Shown here: in pieces, positions 10,062 to 20,249 of the stretch
Layout of the letters: each line of letters starts with the position of its first letter
Numbering within the stretch: position 1 is the stretch's first letter
Origin: Molossus alvarezi
Taxonomy: Eukaryota > Chordata > Mammalia > Chiroptera > Molossidae
Assembly: GCA_037176705.1 (NCBI GenBank)
Contig: CM073907.1
Coordinates: 15,035,001 to 15,099,000 of the forward strand
Direction of reading: 5' to 3'
DNA: 64,000 nucleotides
Program-made: the position numbers and the translations under genes
The notes under the pieces: model-generated
The model's database searches: none
What the model saw: the letters and a program-made list of their open reading frames with translations, nothing else
What the model was told of the DNA's origin: nothing

Positions 10062-10390
10062 GTAAATATAGTTTTGTTTTTTTTTCCTCACCCGAGGATA
10101 TTTTTCCATTTTTTGGACAGATAGAGTGGGAGGGAGAGAGAGGAAGGGAGAGAGAGAGAAACATCGACGTGAAGGGACACATCGAGTGGCTGCCACCCGC
10201 ACGACCAACCAGGGCCGGGGACAAACTGCAACCGAAGTACGTGCCCTTAGCGGGAACCAAACCCGGCTCTCTCCGGACCGCAGGCCGACGCTCTAACCGC
10301 TGAGCCAAACTGGCCAGGGCACTGTAAATATAGTTTAACAAAAACATTAGATTGCGAATCTAACAATAAAGGCTAAATCTCTTATTTACT
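10062..10390 (+). pseudogene. MT-TH: NUMT tRNA-His (copy 2), interrupted by a SINE
   Basis: The first 13 bases of tRNA-His are at 10062-10074, followed by an antisense SINE. The complete tRNA-like sequence, including the duplicated target, is at 10324-10390. The anticodon region reads ATTGCGAAT, changed from GTG to GCG. Confidence 0.88.
10075..10319 (-). mobile_element. Young VES-type SINE in tRNA-His
   Basis: Antisense SINE with CCTCACCCGAGGA near its tail and TGGCCAGGG at its head. It is flanked by a perfect 16-17-bp direct repeat CACTGTAAATATAGTTT (10058-10074 and 10320-10336). The perfect TSD suggests a recent insertion. Confidence 0.95.
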
Positions 10391-10449
10391 GAAAAAGAGT
10401 GCAAAAACTGCTAACTCATTGCTACCACACCTAATAATGTGGCTTTTTC
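10391..10449 (+). pseudogene. MT-TS2: NUMT tRNA-Ser(AGY) (copy 2)
   Basis: GAAAAAGAGTGC…GGCTTTTTC, the D-armless tRNA-Ser, nearly identical to copy 1 at 7295-7353. Confidence 0.85.
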
Positions 10450-10514
10450 AAACTTTTAAAGGATAAATGTTATCTATTGGTCTTAGGAACCAAAGATTTG
10501 ATGCAACTCTAAAT
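10450..10514 (+). pseudogene. MT-TL2: NUMT tRNA-Leu(CUN) (copy 2)
   Basis: AAACTTTTAAAGGATAAATG through the GGTCTTAGGAACC anticodon arm to the ND5 start. The TAG anticodon context is preserved here, unlike copy 1 (TTG). Confidence 0.82.
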
Positions 10515-12580
10515 AAAAGTAATAAGCCTATTCTCCATTTCAATAATACTATCATTAACAATATTAATTGTACCAATCTTGATAACTATTCCCAACACAT
10601 AAAAACACATCTCCTATTCTACCTATGTAAAAACTATCACCTATTATTTCATCTTCAGGCTAATCTCGGCTCTCATTTCATTTACTCTGGGCAAAAAGCA
10701 ATAGTTTCCAACTGACATTGAATAACAATTCAAACTATAAAGTTATCACTGAACTTCAAACTATATTACTTCTCACTAATATTTATACCAGTAGCACTAT
10801 TTGTCACATGATCAATTATAGTTTTATATATGATATATACACTCAGACCCCAACATTGACTGATTTTTCAAATACCTATTTATTGATATTCCAAATCATT
10901 ATACTTATCCTGGTTATCACTAACAACCTATTCTAATTATTTATCAGCTGAGTAGGTGGAGGTATCATATTCTTCCTGCTCATTAGATGATGATGTGGCC
11001 GAGCAGACCCCAACACTGCAGCACTACAAGTGATCCTCTACAACCGCATTGGAGACACTGGGTTTATTCTGGCTGTAGCATGATTTCTGACTTATAACAA
11101 CTCCTGAGAACTACAAAAAAATCTTTATACTAAATATAGAAAATACCAACTTCCCACAAATAGAACTTCTCCTAGCTGCCACAGAAAAATCAGCCCAATT
11201 CAGTCAACATCCATGACTTCCATCAGCCATAGAAGGTCCAACACCATCTCAGCATTTCTTCACTCAACCACAACAGTAGTAGCAGAGGTATTTCTATTAA
11301 TTCAATTCTACCCCTTAACAGAAAACAATGTATTGATTCCAGAAATAATCTTATGCTTAGAAGTAATCATAACACTTTCACAGCCCTGGCCGGTTTGGTT
11401 CAGCGGTTAGAGCGTCGGCCTGCGGTCCTGAGAGACCCGGGTACGGTTCCCGCTAAGGGCGCGTACCTAGGTTGCAGTTTGTCCCTGGCCCTGGTTGGTC
11501 GTGCGGGTGGCAGCCACTCAATGTGTCCCTTTCACGTCGATGTTTCTCTCACTCTCTCCCTTCCTCTCTCTCCCTCCCACTCTATCTGAGCAAAACAATA
11601 ATAATAATAATAACACTTTCACAGCTATCTGGCCCTCACCCAAATGACATTAGGAAATTTGTAGCCTTTTCAACCTCAAGCCAACTAGGTCTTATAATAG
11701 TTACAATCAAAATTAACCAACCACATTTAGCCTTTTCTTGTATCTGCACCCACACATTCTTTAAAGCCATATTATTTATATGCTCTGGATCTATTATTTA
11801 CAGCCTAATAGATGAACAAGACATTCAAAAAATAGGAGGCCTATTAAAAACACTACAATTTACCACAACCACGCTAATTATTCCAAGTTTAGCCCTAACA
11901 AAAATACCATTCCTAACAGGATTCTACTCAAAATATCTAATCATTGAAACCACCAATACATTATATACCAATGCCTGAGTCTACTAATTACTCCTGCAGC
12001 TACATCCCTAACAGCTGTTTACAGCACCTTAAATATTTTCTTTATACTATTAGATCAACCACATTTCCCCACTTACATTTTAATTAATGAAAACAACATT
12101 TTATTAATTAATTCCATCAAACACATTTAATTAGAAGCATTTTCACAGGATTTTTACTAAATAACAATATTACTCTCACAACTCTTCCCCAAATAATGAT
12201 ACCTTCATGCCTAAAATTAACAATCCTAATTGTCACAATTATAGGATTCATTGAAGCCCTAGAACTCAACATAAATACATATAACCTAAAATACAACCCC
12301 CCTACAACCATATTTGAATTCTCCAAATCTCCTGTCTACTTTCCTATCATCATTCACCAAATCCAAACATTCATAAATTTACTAACAAGGCAAAAGTATG
12401 CCTCTCTCTACTAAACCTAATATGACTAGAAGGCCTACCACCAAAACTTATTTCCCACTCATAATCAAGAATATAAACCCTAGGTTTAAACAAAAATAGA
12501 TTAATCAAACTACACTTTTTATCTTTTCTAATTATCCTAGTCCTTAGCATCGCTATTTTTAATTTCCACAAGGTATCTGC
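10513..12580 (+). pseudogene. MT-ND5: NUMT ND5 pseudogene (copy 2, near full length)
   Basis: Begins ATA AAA GTA ATA AGC CTA TTC. Recognisable ND5 landmarks follow, such as 'GTAGGTGGAGGTATCATATT' (WVGEGVGIMSFLL region) near 10951 and 'ACCTCAAGCCAACTAGGTCT' (TSSQLGLM) near 11673. Without the SINE at 11384-11609 it is ~1.84 kb, full length for this proton-pump subunit of complex I. A short overlap with ND6 is expected at the end. Internal stops and frameshifts make it a pseudogene. The exact 3' end is uncertain by about 20 bp. Confidence 0.92.
11384..11609 (+). mobile_element. VES-type SINE in ND5
   Basis: Head CCCTGGCCGGTTTGGTTCAG, CT-rich stretch, and an unusual tail: an (AAT)n run in place of the TCCTCGGGTGAGG tail motif. 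A perfect 15-bp TSD, ATAACACTTTCACAG, is at 11369-11383 and 11610-11624. Confidence 0.93.
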
Positions 12581-13587
12581 ATAATAACAAAAACCACCAT
12601 ATGTAATGATCAACCAGTTACCACTACTAATCAAGTACCATAACTATACAAAGCAGTCCAGATTCAGCAGTATCATAAATCACCCAATCTCCTATCCCAT
12701 TAAACTTAAAAACAATCTTTAACTTCTCATTCTTTAGAATACTAAAAATCAGAACAATTTTTATAATTAATTTAATAAACCCTAAAGCTTTCTTATTAAA
12801 CATTCAAATCTCTGGGTACATTGTTTCATTCGAAATGGTCTGAGACTGGAAGAAATCATCAGCAGGCAAGATGCATTCAAGATGAACAGAGAGCTACAGC
12901 TTGCTCAGGCACATAGCAGTGATTTCAGTATCGCCATGGCTTTTATTACAATGTTTAACAATTACATCTGAAGAATATGTGAGTAACTACATTAGCACCA
13001 ACAATGCTTAGCAAAGGGAGACTATCTTTATGTTAATATCTAACTTTTATCTACATGCCAGCAAGCAATGTTTGGTAAACAAATGGCTAACTCCTTGTTA
13101 ACATCTAACCTCTAACTATATGCATACAAATAATGCTAATCAAACAGTGACTAGTTCAAAGGCCACTATCTAATCTTTAAGGTTCGCTTACTCTATAGTA
13201 GAAACAAATGGGCCTCAAGAACCTTTGACACAATTCCAAGAATTTGTTTCAGGAACTGTTTGCAATTCCTTGATCTGTATGATTCTTTTGCAAGATGATA
13301 CAGAAAACTCATCTTTGGTTGTGCTCTAGTTCTTAAGGATCCATCAGTACTTATTTATCAGTAGCTATTTGGGTTGCATAACCAAAAACAATAAGCATCT
13401 CTCCAAGATAAATTAAAAACACCATTAAACTCAAAATGGAACCATCAAAATTCATCATGATTCCACAACCTACCGCTCCACTAATAATTAAATAAACTCT
13501 CTCATAAATTGATGAAGGCTTTGAAGAAAATCCTGTAACACCAACCATAAAGGACATACTTAAAATAAACATAATATATGTCATCAT
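12559..13587 (-). pseudogene. MT-ND6: NUMT ND6 pseudogene, split by a solo LTR
   Basis: The only mitochondrial protein gene on the light strand. On the minus strand it starts MMTYIMFILSMSFMVG (near 13587) with FSSKP and VGCGIMMNFDGS as in ND6. The LTR interrupts it between 'DKY' and 'PEIW'. It ends WSLHMVVFVIMQIPCGN with a stop at 12559-12561 in a shifted frame. Without the LTR and TSD it is ~498 bp against ~525 normally. It belonged to complex I. Confidence 0.92.
12822..13346 (-). mobile_element. Solo LTR of an endogenous retrovirus (ERVK/class II-like)
   Basis: A 525-bp non-mitochondrial block inside ND6, ending TG…CA in both orientations. It is flanked by a 6-bp direct repeat of ND6 sequence (GTACAT at 12816-12821, GTACTT at 13347-13352). 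On the minus strand there is an AATAAAA polyadenylation signal followed by ~125 bp of R/U5-like sequence ending …GAAACA. Size, termini and 6-bp TSD fit a class II LTR. No internal retroviral genes are present, so it is a recombined solo LTR. The family name is inferred from structure. Confidence 0.82.
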
Positions 13588-13650
13588 ATTCTTACATGGC
13601 TTAACCACATGACCTGAAAACTCATGGTTGCATATTCAACTGTAAGAACT
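13588..13650 (-). pseudogene. MT-TE: NUMT tRNA-Glu
   Basis: Located between ND6 and CYTB. The plus strand reads ATTCTTACATGG…TGTAAGAAC, giving pairing ends. The anticodon TTC region is decayed. Confidence 0.85.
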
Positions 13651-13653
13651 ATA

Positions 13654-14757
13654 ATGACCAACATCCAAAATAACACCCCCTAATTAAAATTGTCAATGAT
13701 GCATTCACAGATTTGCCAGCTTCATCAAATATTTCCTCTTGATGAAACTTTGGTTTCCCCTTAGGAGTCTGTCTTGTACAAATGCTAACAGGATTATTCC
13801 TAGCAATACACTACACATCTCATACTGCCACCGTATTCAATTCAGTTACCCACATTTGCCAAGACATTAATTATGGCTGACTACTGTGGTACATACATGC
13901 CAATGGAACTTCCATATTCTTCATTTGCTTATATCTCCATGTTGGATGTGGACTTTACTGTGGATCATACACCTATACAGGAACATGAAACATAGGAATT
14001 ATTCTTCTATTTGCTGAAATACCTACTGCATTCATAGGCTGTGTCCTGCCATGAAGACAAATATATTTCTGAGGAGCCACAGTTATCACAAACTTACTCT
14101 CTGCTATCCCCTACATGGGAACCAACCTAGCAGAATGAATTTGAGAATTCTCAGTAGACAAAGCTACTCTGACTTGATTTTTTATCTTCCATTTTCTACT
14201 TCCCTTTATCATCGCAGCTAGTTATAGTACACCTTTTATTCCTACATGAAACAGAATCCAACAACCCACAAGAATCCCATCTAACTCTGACATAATTTCA
14301 TTCCACCCCTATTATACAATCAAAGCTGTCTTAGGACTTCTCTTAATGCTAGCAGCACTACTAGCACTACTGTTATTCTCCCCTGACCTATTAGGAGACC
14401 CTGATGATTATACCTCAGCTAACCCCCTTAATACTCCTCCACATATCAAGCCAGAATTGTATTTCCCATTTGCCTACACAATTCTACAATCAATTCCAAA
14501 TAAATTAGGAGGTGTACTAGCCCTAGTATTATCAATTCTTATCCTAATAATCATTCCAAAGTTTATACTTCAAAACAATGAAGCATAAGTTTCTGACTAT
14601 TAATAGCAGACATGTTATCCCTTACATAAATTTGAGGTTAACCAGTAGAACACCCATATGTTATTATCAGCCAATTAGCATCTATCTTATATTTCTCTAT
14701 TATCTTAGTGTTCATACACCTAACAAACCTTATAGAAAATTATCTACTGAACTGAAG
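13654..14757 (+). pseudogene. MT-CYB: NUMT cytochrome b pseudogene
   Basis: ATG ACC AAC ATC CAA… then IKIVNDAFTDLPASSNISS-type sequence and the conserved GLCL / LAMHYTSDT region (near 13760-13840), FAEMPTAFMGC… near 14010, and [20 protein letters not shown] in a run that is still open (14398-14457). About 1.10 kb against 1140 bp, so roughly 35 bp are lost. Frameshifts occur near the start (around 13670). The functional protein is the haem-bearing core of complex III. Confidence 0.94.
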
Positions 14758-14758
14758 G

Positions 14759-14828
14759 GTCTCTGTAGTAAATTTATAACTCTTGTCTTGTAAACCAAAA
14801 AAGGAAAACAAAAATACTCCCATAGGCT
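14759..14828 (+). pseudogene. MT-TT: NUMT tRNA-Thr
   Basis: GTCTCTGTAGTAAATTTATA…CTTGTCTTGTAAACCA; the TGT anticodon arm is clear. Directly after CYTB. Confidence 0.85.
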
Positions 14829-14897
14829 TTAAGAAAGAGGCTTATATCTCACCATCAGCACCCAAAGCTGAAATTCTAATGAATCTATTCCTTGGTA
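14829..14897 (-). pseudogene. MT-TP: NUMT tRNA-Pro
   Basis: Light-strand tRNA-Pro with plus-strand features AAGAAAGAGGC…CACCCAAAGCTGAAATTCTAA (T arm and acceptor) next to tRNA-Thr. It marks the start of the control region. Confidence 0.82.
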
Positions 14898-15991
14898 ACC
14901 AAACACCACTTATCATACAATTGTCTACATCTAACGCACCTTGTTAGTATTGAATTAATCACTAAAACTCCCAATTACCAGCTATGTACAATAATGCACA
15001 ATACATTATATGTATAACAGTACGTTAAAATGTATAACACATCAATATAAGCAAGTACATTATGCTGCATAGATTACATAATTCATTAACTTAAAAATTT
15101 ACAATAAACTTAAGAAGCACATGAATATTTAAAAGTACAAACCATCATTAGTATTACATAAAATATCCTATTATTGTTTGTTCATAAACCATTATAAAGT
15201 CAGAAACCATGCTTGTCAACATGGTTAATCACCAAAATAGGACAAGTTTCTTAATCTATCAACTTCAGTAAAACCAGCAACCTACCCACCATGTGTCACC
15301 CTTCTCACCCCAGGTCCATTTAACTCGGGGGTGCTAACTTTGGTCGTTAACAACATCTGGCTCTTACTTCACGACCATCAAAAGTATGATTGCCCATTCA
15401 TTTCCCTTAAATAAGACATCTTTATGAAATCAAAATTAATCAGCCCATGCTGCAGCACAAGGTATTTAATCATCCCATGCCCTTGGTATTTTAATTTAAG
15501 GGTATGCCTGGACTCAGCTATGGCTGACAAAGGCCTTAATTCAGAGCATATTAATGTTGGCAAGCCTCAAATGTACAACCTACACCCCCATAATGAGTGA
15601 GGAGGGATGTCAAGTTAAGGTCCAGGACAAAACTTGAAAGTATTGCATAAATAGAATGTTGCACCCACATGTACACTAAACAGGACTATGTAGTCAATGA
15701 TTGCAGGACAGAAAAACCTCAAGCCATATGCAAATGGGATTAAGCACCACACACCTTAGCCTAAACAACCCCCACACCTCATTAAGCCTTGGTACTATAC
15801 ATTAATACCTTGCCAAACCCCCAAAACAAGACCACATATAATAACATTATAGGCTCAACCTTCCTGTAACTACGCAAAATGACGCTTCCTGATAGAAGTC
15901 TATTGCTTTAAAGAATCAGCTTTTCTTAGACAGCTATCCCCCTAAATCCAATGTAATTTTCAATGTGATACTACTCCAACAAATTATAAGA
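14898..15991 (+). pseudogene. NUMT mitochondrial control region (D-loop)
   Basis: About 1.09 kb between tRNA-Pro and tRNA-Phe. An ETAS-like AT-rich start has repeated TACATTA/TACAT words (14990-15070). The central domain has 'AACTCGGGGGTGCTAACTTT'-like sequence near 15320. Further on lies an area that held the conserved sequence blocks and heavy-strand origin. I see no large tandem repeats (bats often have them), which may reflect loss or a short source haplotype. Confidence 0.85.
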
Positions 15992-16062
15992 GTTAATGAA
16001 GTGTAACCACAAAGCAAGGCACTGAAAATGCCTAGATAAGTTTTTATAAAGTCCATAAACAC
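15992..16062 (+). pseudogene. MT-TF: NUMT tRNA-Phe
   Basis: GTTAATGAAGTGTAACCACA…ACTGAAAATGCCTAGA; the GAA anticodon arm is preserved. First gene after the control region. Confidence 0.9.
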
Positions 16063-17008
16063 ATAGGTTTAGTCCTAGCCTTTCTATTCATTGTGAGTAA
16101 CTTACACATGCAAGCATCCCCTCTCCAGTGAGAATGCCCTCGACATCATATAGTGGTAAAAAGGAGCAGTCACCAAGCACACTAACAAGTAGCTCATAAT
16201 GCCTTGCTTAACCACATCCCCATGAGAAACAGCAGTGATAAAAACTAAGCCATAAGCAAAAGTTTGAATAAGTTATACTAATTATTAGGGTTGGTAAGTT
16301 TTGTGCCAGCCAGCGTGGTCATATGATTAACCCAAATTAATAGATATCCAGCGTAAAGCATGTTTAAGAGAACAGACAAAAAATAAAGATAAATACTAGT
16401 AAGCTGTAAAAAGGCTCAGCTACCATAAAATAAATAATAAAAGTGACTTTAAAATATCTAAATACATGACAGCTATGACCAAAACTGAGATTACATACCT
16501 CACTATGCTTAGCCATTAACTCAAAAAATTTAATAAACAAAGTTATTTGCCAGAGTACTAGTACTAAAAGCTTAAAACTCAAAGAACTTGGCAATGCTTT
16601 ATATCCATCTAGAGTAGCCTGTTCTATAATTGATAAATCTCCCCAACCCTTGCTAATTCAGCCTATACACCAACATCATCTGCAAAGCCTAAAATGGAAT
16701 TATAGTAAGCATAAATATTACATATAAAAATGTTAGCTCAAGATGTAGCTAATGAGGTGGGAAGAAATTGGCTACATTTCCTACTACAAAACAATTATTT
16801 ATGAATATCTCAGAAAAATCAGATTAAAGGTGGATTTAGCAGTAAATTAATAGAAAGCTTAACTAAATAATGTTATAAAGCACGCACACACCACCCATCA
16901 CCCTCCTCAAATAATGCTAACCATACTATCATCCTATAATTTAAAATAACTTCGGAGAGAAGATATGTCATAACAAGGTGAGCGTACTGGAGAGTGCACT
17001 TAGATAAC
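16063..17008 (+). pseudogene. MT-RNR1: NUMT 12S rRNA
   Basis: Starts ATAGGTTTAGTCCTAGCCTT. It contains TTACACATGCAAGCATCC near 16103, a diverged GTGCCAGCCAGCGTGGTCAT near 16302 (the '530 loop'), and the 3'-end GTCATAACAAGGTGAGCGTACTGGA near 16967. Length ~946 bp is near the normal 960. It served as the small-subunit mitoribosomal RNA; here it is a nuclear relic. Confidence 0.94.
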
Positions 17009-17009
17009 T

Positions 17010-17077
17010 CAAAGTGTAGCTTAAACTAAAGCATCTAGTTTACACCTAGAAAAATTCACATCAAAATGACCATTTTG
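17010..17077 (+). pseudogene. MT-TV: NUMT tRNA-Val
   Basis: CAAAGTGTAGCTTAAACTAA…TTTACACCTAGAAAA; the TAC anticodon context is present. Between the two rRNAs. Confidence 0.88.
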
Positions 17078-17916
17078 AACTAATATGAGTCCAATTATTA
17101 CTAAACATAATTACTCAAAAATTAATAAAACAAAACTTTTAATACACTTTATAAAAGTATAGGCGATATAAATATAACTTGGCACCAGAGAGAAAGCACC
17201 GTAAGGGGAGTAATAATTAGATCTATCATAGTTTGCCTAAAGGTAGTCATCAATTAAGGAACCATTCAAGTTAAATAATACAATATAATTTAATCTCGAT
17301 AATTATTCAACTCCTAAACTTATACTGAATTATTCTATTTATATATAGAAGCAATATTGTTAATATGAGTAATAAAAAACCCATTCTCTCTGCATATGTG
17401 TATATCAGAATGAATAAATCACTGGTAGTTAACAAATCATAAGCTAAGCAACAAATAAAATTTGTATATGATATACTGTTAGCCCAACACAGGAATGCAA
17501 TATGGAAAAGATTTTAAAAAGTAAAAGGAACTCAACAAACATAATCCCTGGTTGTTTACCAAAAACATCACATCTAGCAGTTAAAATATGAGAGGAACTG
17601 CTTACACAGTGACATTAGTTCAATGGCCACCACAGCCTGACCATGCAGAGGTAGCATAATCACTTGTTCTCTAAATAAAGACTGGAATGAATGGCCAAAC
17701 AAGAGGGTTTTACAAATGGTTCATTTTTTTAACAATTAAAGTTTCACGTGTTCTGAGTTCAGACCAGAGTAATGTAGGTCAGTTTCTATATATATTTCTC
17801 CCAGTACAAAAGGACAAGAGAAAAAAGGCCTACTTCAAAAAAGCACCTTAATAACCAATAGATTAAATAATCTTAACCTATAAATATATAACCAAACCAA
17901 ACCAAGAACAGTGCTT
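17078..17916 (+). pseudogene. MT-RNR2: NUMT 16S rRNA with internal deletions
   Basis: The 5' part (GAGAAAGCACCGTAAGGG near 17190), the middle (TTTACCAAAAACATCACATC near 17555, CAGAGGTAGCATAATCACTT near 17646) and the 3' end (CTGAGTTCAGACCAGAGTAA near 17754, CAGTACAAAAGGAC near 17802) are all recognisable. The total is only ~839 bp against ~1570. At least two blocks are missing: one after about 17250 and one between GAGGGTTTTAC (~17711) and about 17735, where much of domain V has gone. Confidence 0.92.
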
Positions 17917-17993
17917 GTTAGAGTGGGAGAGACCAATAATTGCATAAAATTTATGCTTTTAAAACCAGAGAGATTCAATTTCTCTCTCTTGAC
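17917..17993 (+). pseudogene. MT-TL1: NUMT tRNA-Leu(UUR)
   Basis: GTTAGAGTGGGAGAGACCAA…ATTGCATAAAATTTATGCTTTTA; between 16S and ND1. Confidence 0.87.
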
Positions 17994-17996
17994 ATT

Positions 17997-18953
17997 ATGT
18001 TCCTAATTAATTTACTATCTATAATTATTTTTTATTTTACTAGCCATAGCATTTCTAATCCTCATTGAATAAAAAATTCTAGGCTATATATAATTCCATT
18101 AAGACCCCAACATTGTAGATCCCCATAGACTTCTTCAACCAATTGCCGATGCAGACGAATTATGTATTGAAGAACACCTACAACCTTTAACATCATCCAC
18201 AACCATATTTATTATAGCACCAATTTTAGCCCTTACATTAGCCCTAACAATATGAATCTCCCTACTCATACCACACCCCCTAGTCAACATAAATCTTGGT
18301 ATCCTATATACATTAGCCACATCAATGTAACCATATATGCTATTTTATGATCAGGATGAGCCTCAAATTCAAAATATGCATTAACTGATGCCCTATGAGC
18401 AGTAGCACATACAATCTGATATGAAGGAGCATTAGCTAGTATTTTACTATCAGTTATGCTTATAAATGGTTCCTTTACATTATCCACACTCATTGTAACC
18501 CAAGAATACACCTGATTAATCTTTCCATCCTGACCCTTAGCCATAATATGATTCATCTCAACATTAGCTGAAACTAACCACGCTTCCTTCTATGTAAAAA
18601 AAAAAAAAAAAAATCAGAACTAGTTTTAGGTTTCAATGTTGAGTAACCTGAAGGTCCTTTTGCACTGTTCTTTCTTGGAGAATACTCCAACACCATCATA
18701 ATAAATATCTTAACAACAACTTTATTCTTAGGAGCCTATCACAACTCTATATTACCAGAACTCTATACAATTAATTTTGTAATCAAAACATTACTACTCA
18801 CATCAACTTTCCTGTGAGTACAAGCATCTTATTTATAATTTTGTTATGACCAATACATCTTCTATGAAAAAATTCCCTATTATCAACAATAGCTTTATTT
18901 ATATGACATGCATCAATACCTATTATTATGGCAAGTATTTCCCCACAAACATA
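17997..18953 (+). pseudogene. MT-ND1: NUMT ND1 pseudogene
   Basis: ATG TTC CTA ATT AAT TTA CTA TCT ATA ATT gives MFLINLLSMI, the ND1 start. ILLAMAFLILIE follows, then QPIADA near 18140. A frameshift and stop occur at about 18070 and a pure A run at 18596-18613 replaces coding bases before SELV. The end abuts tRNA-Ile. About 957 bp, full length. The original product is the quinone-site membrane subunit of complex I. Confidence 0.93.
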
Positions 18954-19021
18954 AGAAATATGTCTGATAAAAGAGTTACTTTGATAGAGTAAATAATAGA
19001 AATTTAATCCTTTTTATTTCT
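18954..19021 (+). pseudogene. MT-TI: NUMT tRNA-Ile
   Basis: AGAAATATGTCTGATAAAAGAGTTACTTTGATAGAGTAAATA; the GAT anticodon arm is preserved. First of the Ile-Gln-Met cluster. Confidence 0.88.
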
Positions 19022-19091
19022 AGAATTATAGAAATGGAACCTACTTTTAAGAATTCAAAAATCTTTGTGCTACCACATTACACTATATTGT
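19021..19091 (-). pseudogene. MT-TQ: NUMT tRNA-Gln
   Basis: Light-strand tRNA-Gln, plus-strand TAGAATTATAGAAATGG…; the TTTGTGCT loop region is decayed. It sits between tRNA-Ile and tRNA-Met. Confidence 0.82.
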
Positions 19092-19160
19092 AGTAAGGTC
19101 AGCTAATTAAGCTATTAGGCCTATACTCCAAAAATGTTTGTTTATATTTTTCCCATTCTG
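19092..19160 (+). pseudogene. MT-TM: NUMT tRNA-Met
   Basis: AGTAAGGTCAGCTAATTAAGCTATTAGGCCTATACTCC… (CAT anticodon changed to TAT) directly before ND2. Confidence 0.87.
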
Positions 19161-19881
19161 ATAAATCCCCTAATTGTATCTGCCATTATAGCCACCATTA
19201 TCTTGGAAACACTTATTGTAATAACAAGCTCACAATGACTCATAATCTGAATCAGATTTGAAATAAATATACTAGCCATGATTCCTATACTAATAAAACA
19301 GCATAACCCATGATCCACAGAAGCAGCCACCAAATATTTCTTTATGCAAGCCACTGCCTCTATGCTTCTAATACTAACAGTTATTAGTAACTTAATATAG
19401 TCAGGCCAATGAACTGTCATTAAATTATTTAACCCAACAACATCTATTATCATAACATTAGCAGTAACTATAAAATTAGGATTTGCTCCATTCTACTTCT
19501 GAGTCCCAGAAGTAGCTCAAGGAATCCCATAGCCATCCACCCTAATACTATTAACATGACAGAAACTAGTCTCCTTAACAGTCCTATATCCAATCTCAAC
19601 CATTATTAACCTAAACCTACTCTTAATAATATCATTAATATCTATTGCAATCAGAGGCTGAAAAGGATTAAACCAAACTCAAGTAGGTAAAATCATCTCT
19701 TATTTATCAATTGCCCACATAAAATAAATAACCATTATTCTAATCTATAATCCAACTATAAAAATATTAAATCTTGTAATCTATATTCTAATAACAACTA
19801 CCATATTCGTACTATTTATAATTAATTCATTTACTACAACATGATCTTTATCAAATATATATAAAAAAATACCACTAATTA
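19161..19881 (+). pseudogene. MT-ND2: NUMT ND2, 3'-truncated
   Basis: ATA AAT CCC CTA ATT is the ND2 start, and APFYFWVPEV-type sequence is visible near 19488. Homology stops at about 19881, so ~720 of 1044 bp remain. Beyond that is an L1 3' fragment. This is the right edge of the NUMT. Confidence 0.92.
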
Positions 19882-20215
19882 CATGGATGGACCTGAAGAG
19901 TATTATGATAAGTGAAATAAGCCAACCAGAGAAAGACAAATATCACATGATCTCACTTATTTGTAGAATATAATTTTAAAAAAAAAAACTGATGAACAGA
20001 ATGGGCCCAGAGACATAGATGTGGGGTAGAGACTGACAAACCTCAAAAGCAAGAGTGGGGGAAGATAAGAGTTACACCACAGAACTTATGTGCATGCATG
20101 CTTAAGCAATGGACATAGACAAATATGCTGAGGTATAAGGATTGGGAGGAGGGTGTCAATGGGGAAAAAACTAAACCACCTATAACAAAAATAAATTAAT
20201 CAAGGTAAAAAATAA
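19882..20215 (+). mobile_element. L1 3'-end fragment
   Basis: Begins CATGGATGGACCTGAAGAGT, then AGTGAAATAAGCCAACCAGAGAAAGACAAATATCACATGATC-type sequence (the ORF2 end), an L1 3'UTR and an A-rich tail. Strongly 5'-truncated. It sits at the NUMT boundary. Confidence 0.88.
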
Positions 20216-20249
20216 AAATGGGAAATTTTTTTTCAGAAAAAACTATCTT

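Larger units (their letters stand above)
1634..10750 (+). repeat. Tandem duplication of COX3 end-ND5 start inside the NUMT
   Basis: Copy 1 spans 1634-7652 (about 2.57 kb without its L1). Copy 2 spans 7652 to about 10750 (about 2.57 kb without two SINEs). The two are collinear from tRNA-Gly to the first ~235 bp of ND5 and differ at roughly one base in ten in the stretches I compared by eye. Each carries private insertions, so the duplication predates them. Confidence 0.92.
1..19881 (+). other. Large nuclear mitochondrial segment (NUMT)
   Basis: Continuous mitochondrial gene order from tRNA-Lys through ND2 is recognisable. It is broken by frameshifts and stops even under the vertebrate mitochondrial code. 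A retained L1, three SINEs and an LTR, each flanked by duplicated mitochondrial target sequence, show that it is resident in the nucleus and is not contaminating mtDNA. About 15 kb is mitochondrial after removing insertions, of which about 2.57 kb is a second copy. COX1 and COX2 are missing inside the window. The left end runs off the window. The right end stops in ND2 against an L1 3' fragment. Many different substitutions between the two internal copies imply an old insertion. Confidence 0.97.

Noticed and set aside
10075..10319. tRNA gene or Pol III gene from A/B-box-like sequence
   Set aside because: It is the tRNA-derived head of a SINE with tail and TSD, not a tRNA gene. The same holds for the other SINE copies.
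12822..13346. Lineage-specific mitochondrial insert or duplicated control region in ND6
   Set aside because: TG…CA ends, 6-bp TSD and an internal polyadenylation signal fit a solo LTR better.
1..19881. A real mitochondrial genome or contamination
   Set aside because: Nuclear SINEs, an L1 and an LTR with TSDs lie inside it, frames are broken throughout, and a block is duplicated.
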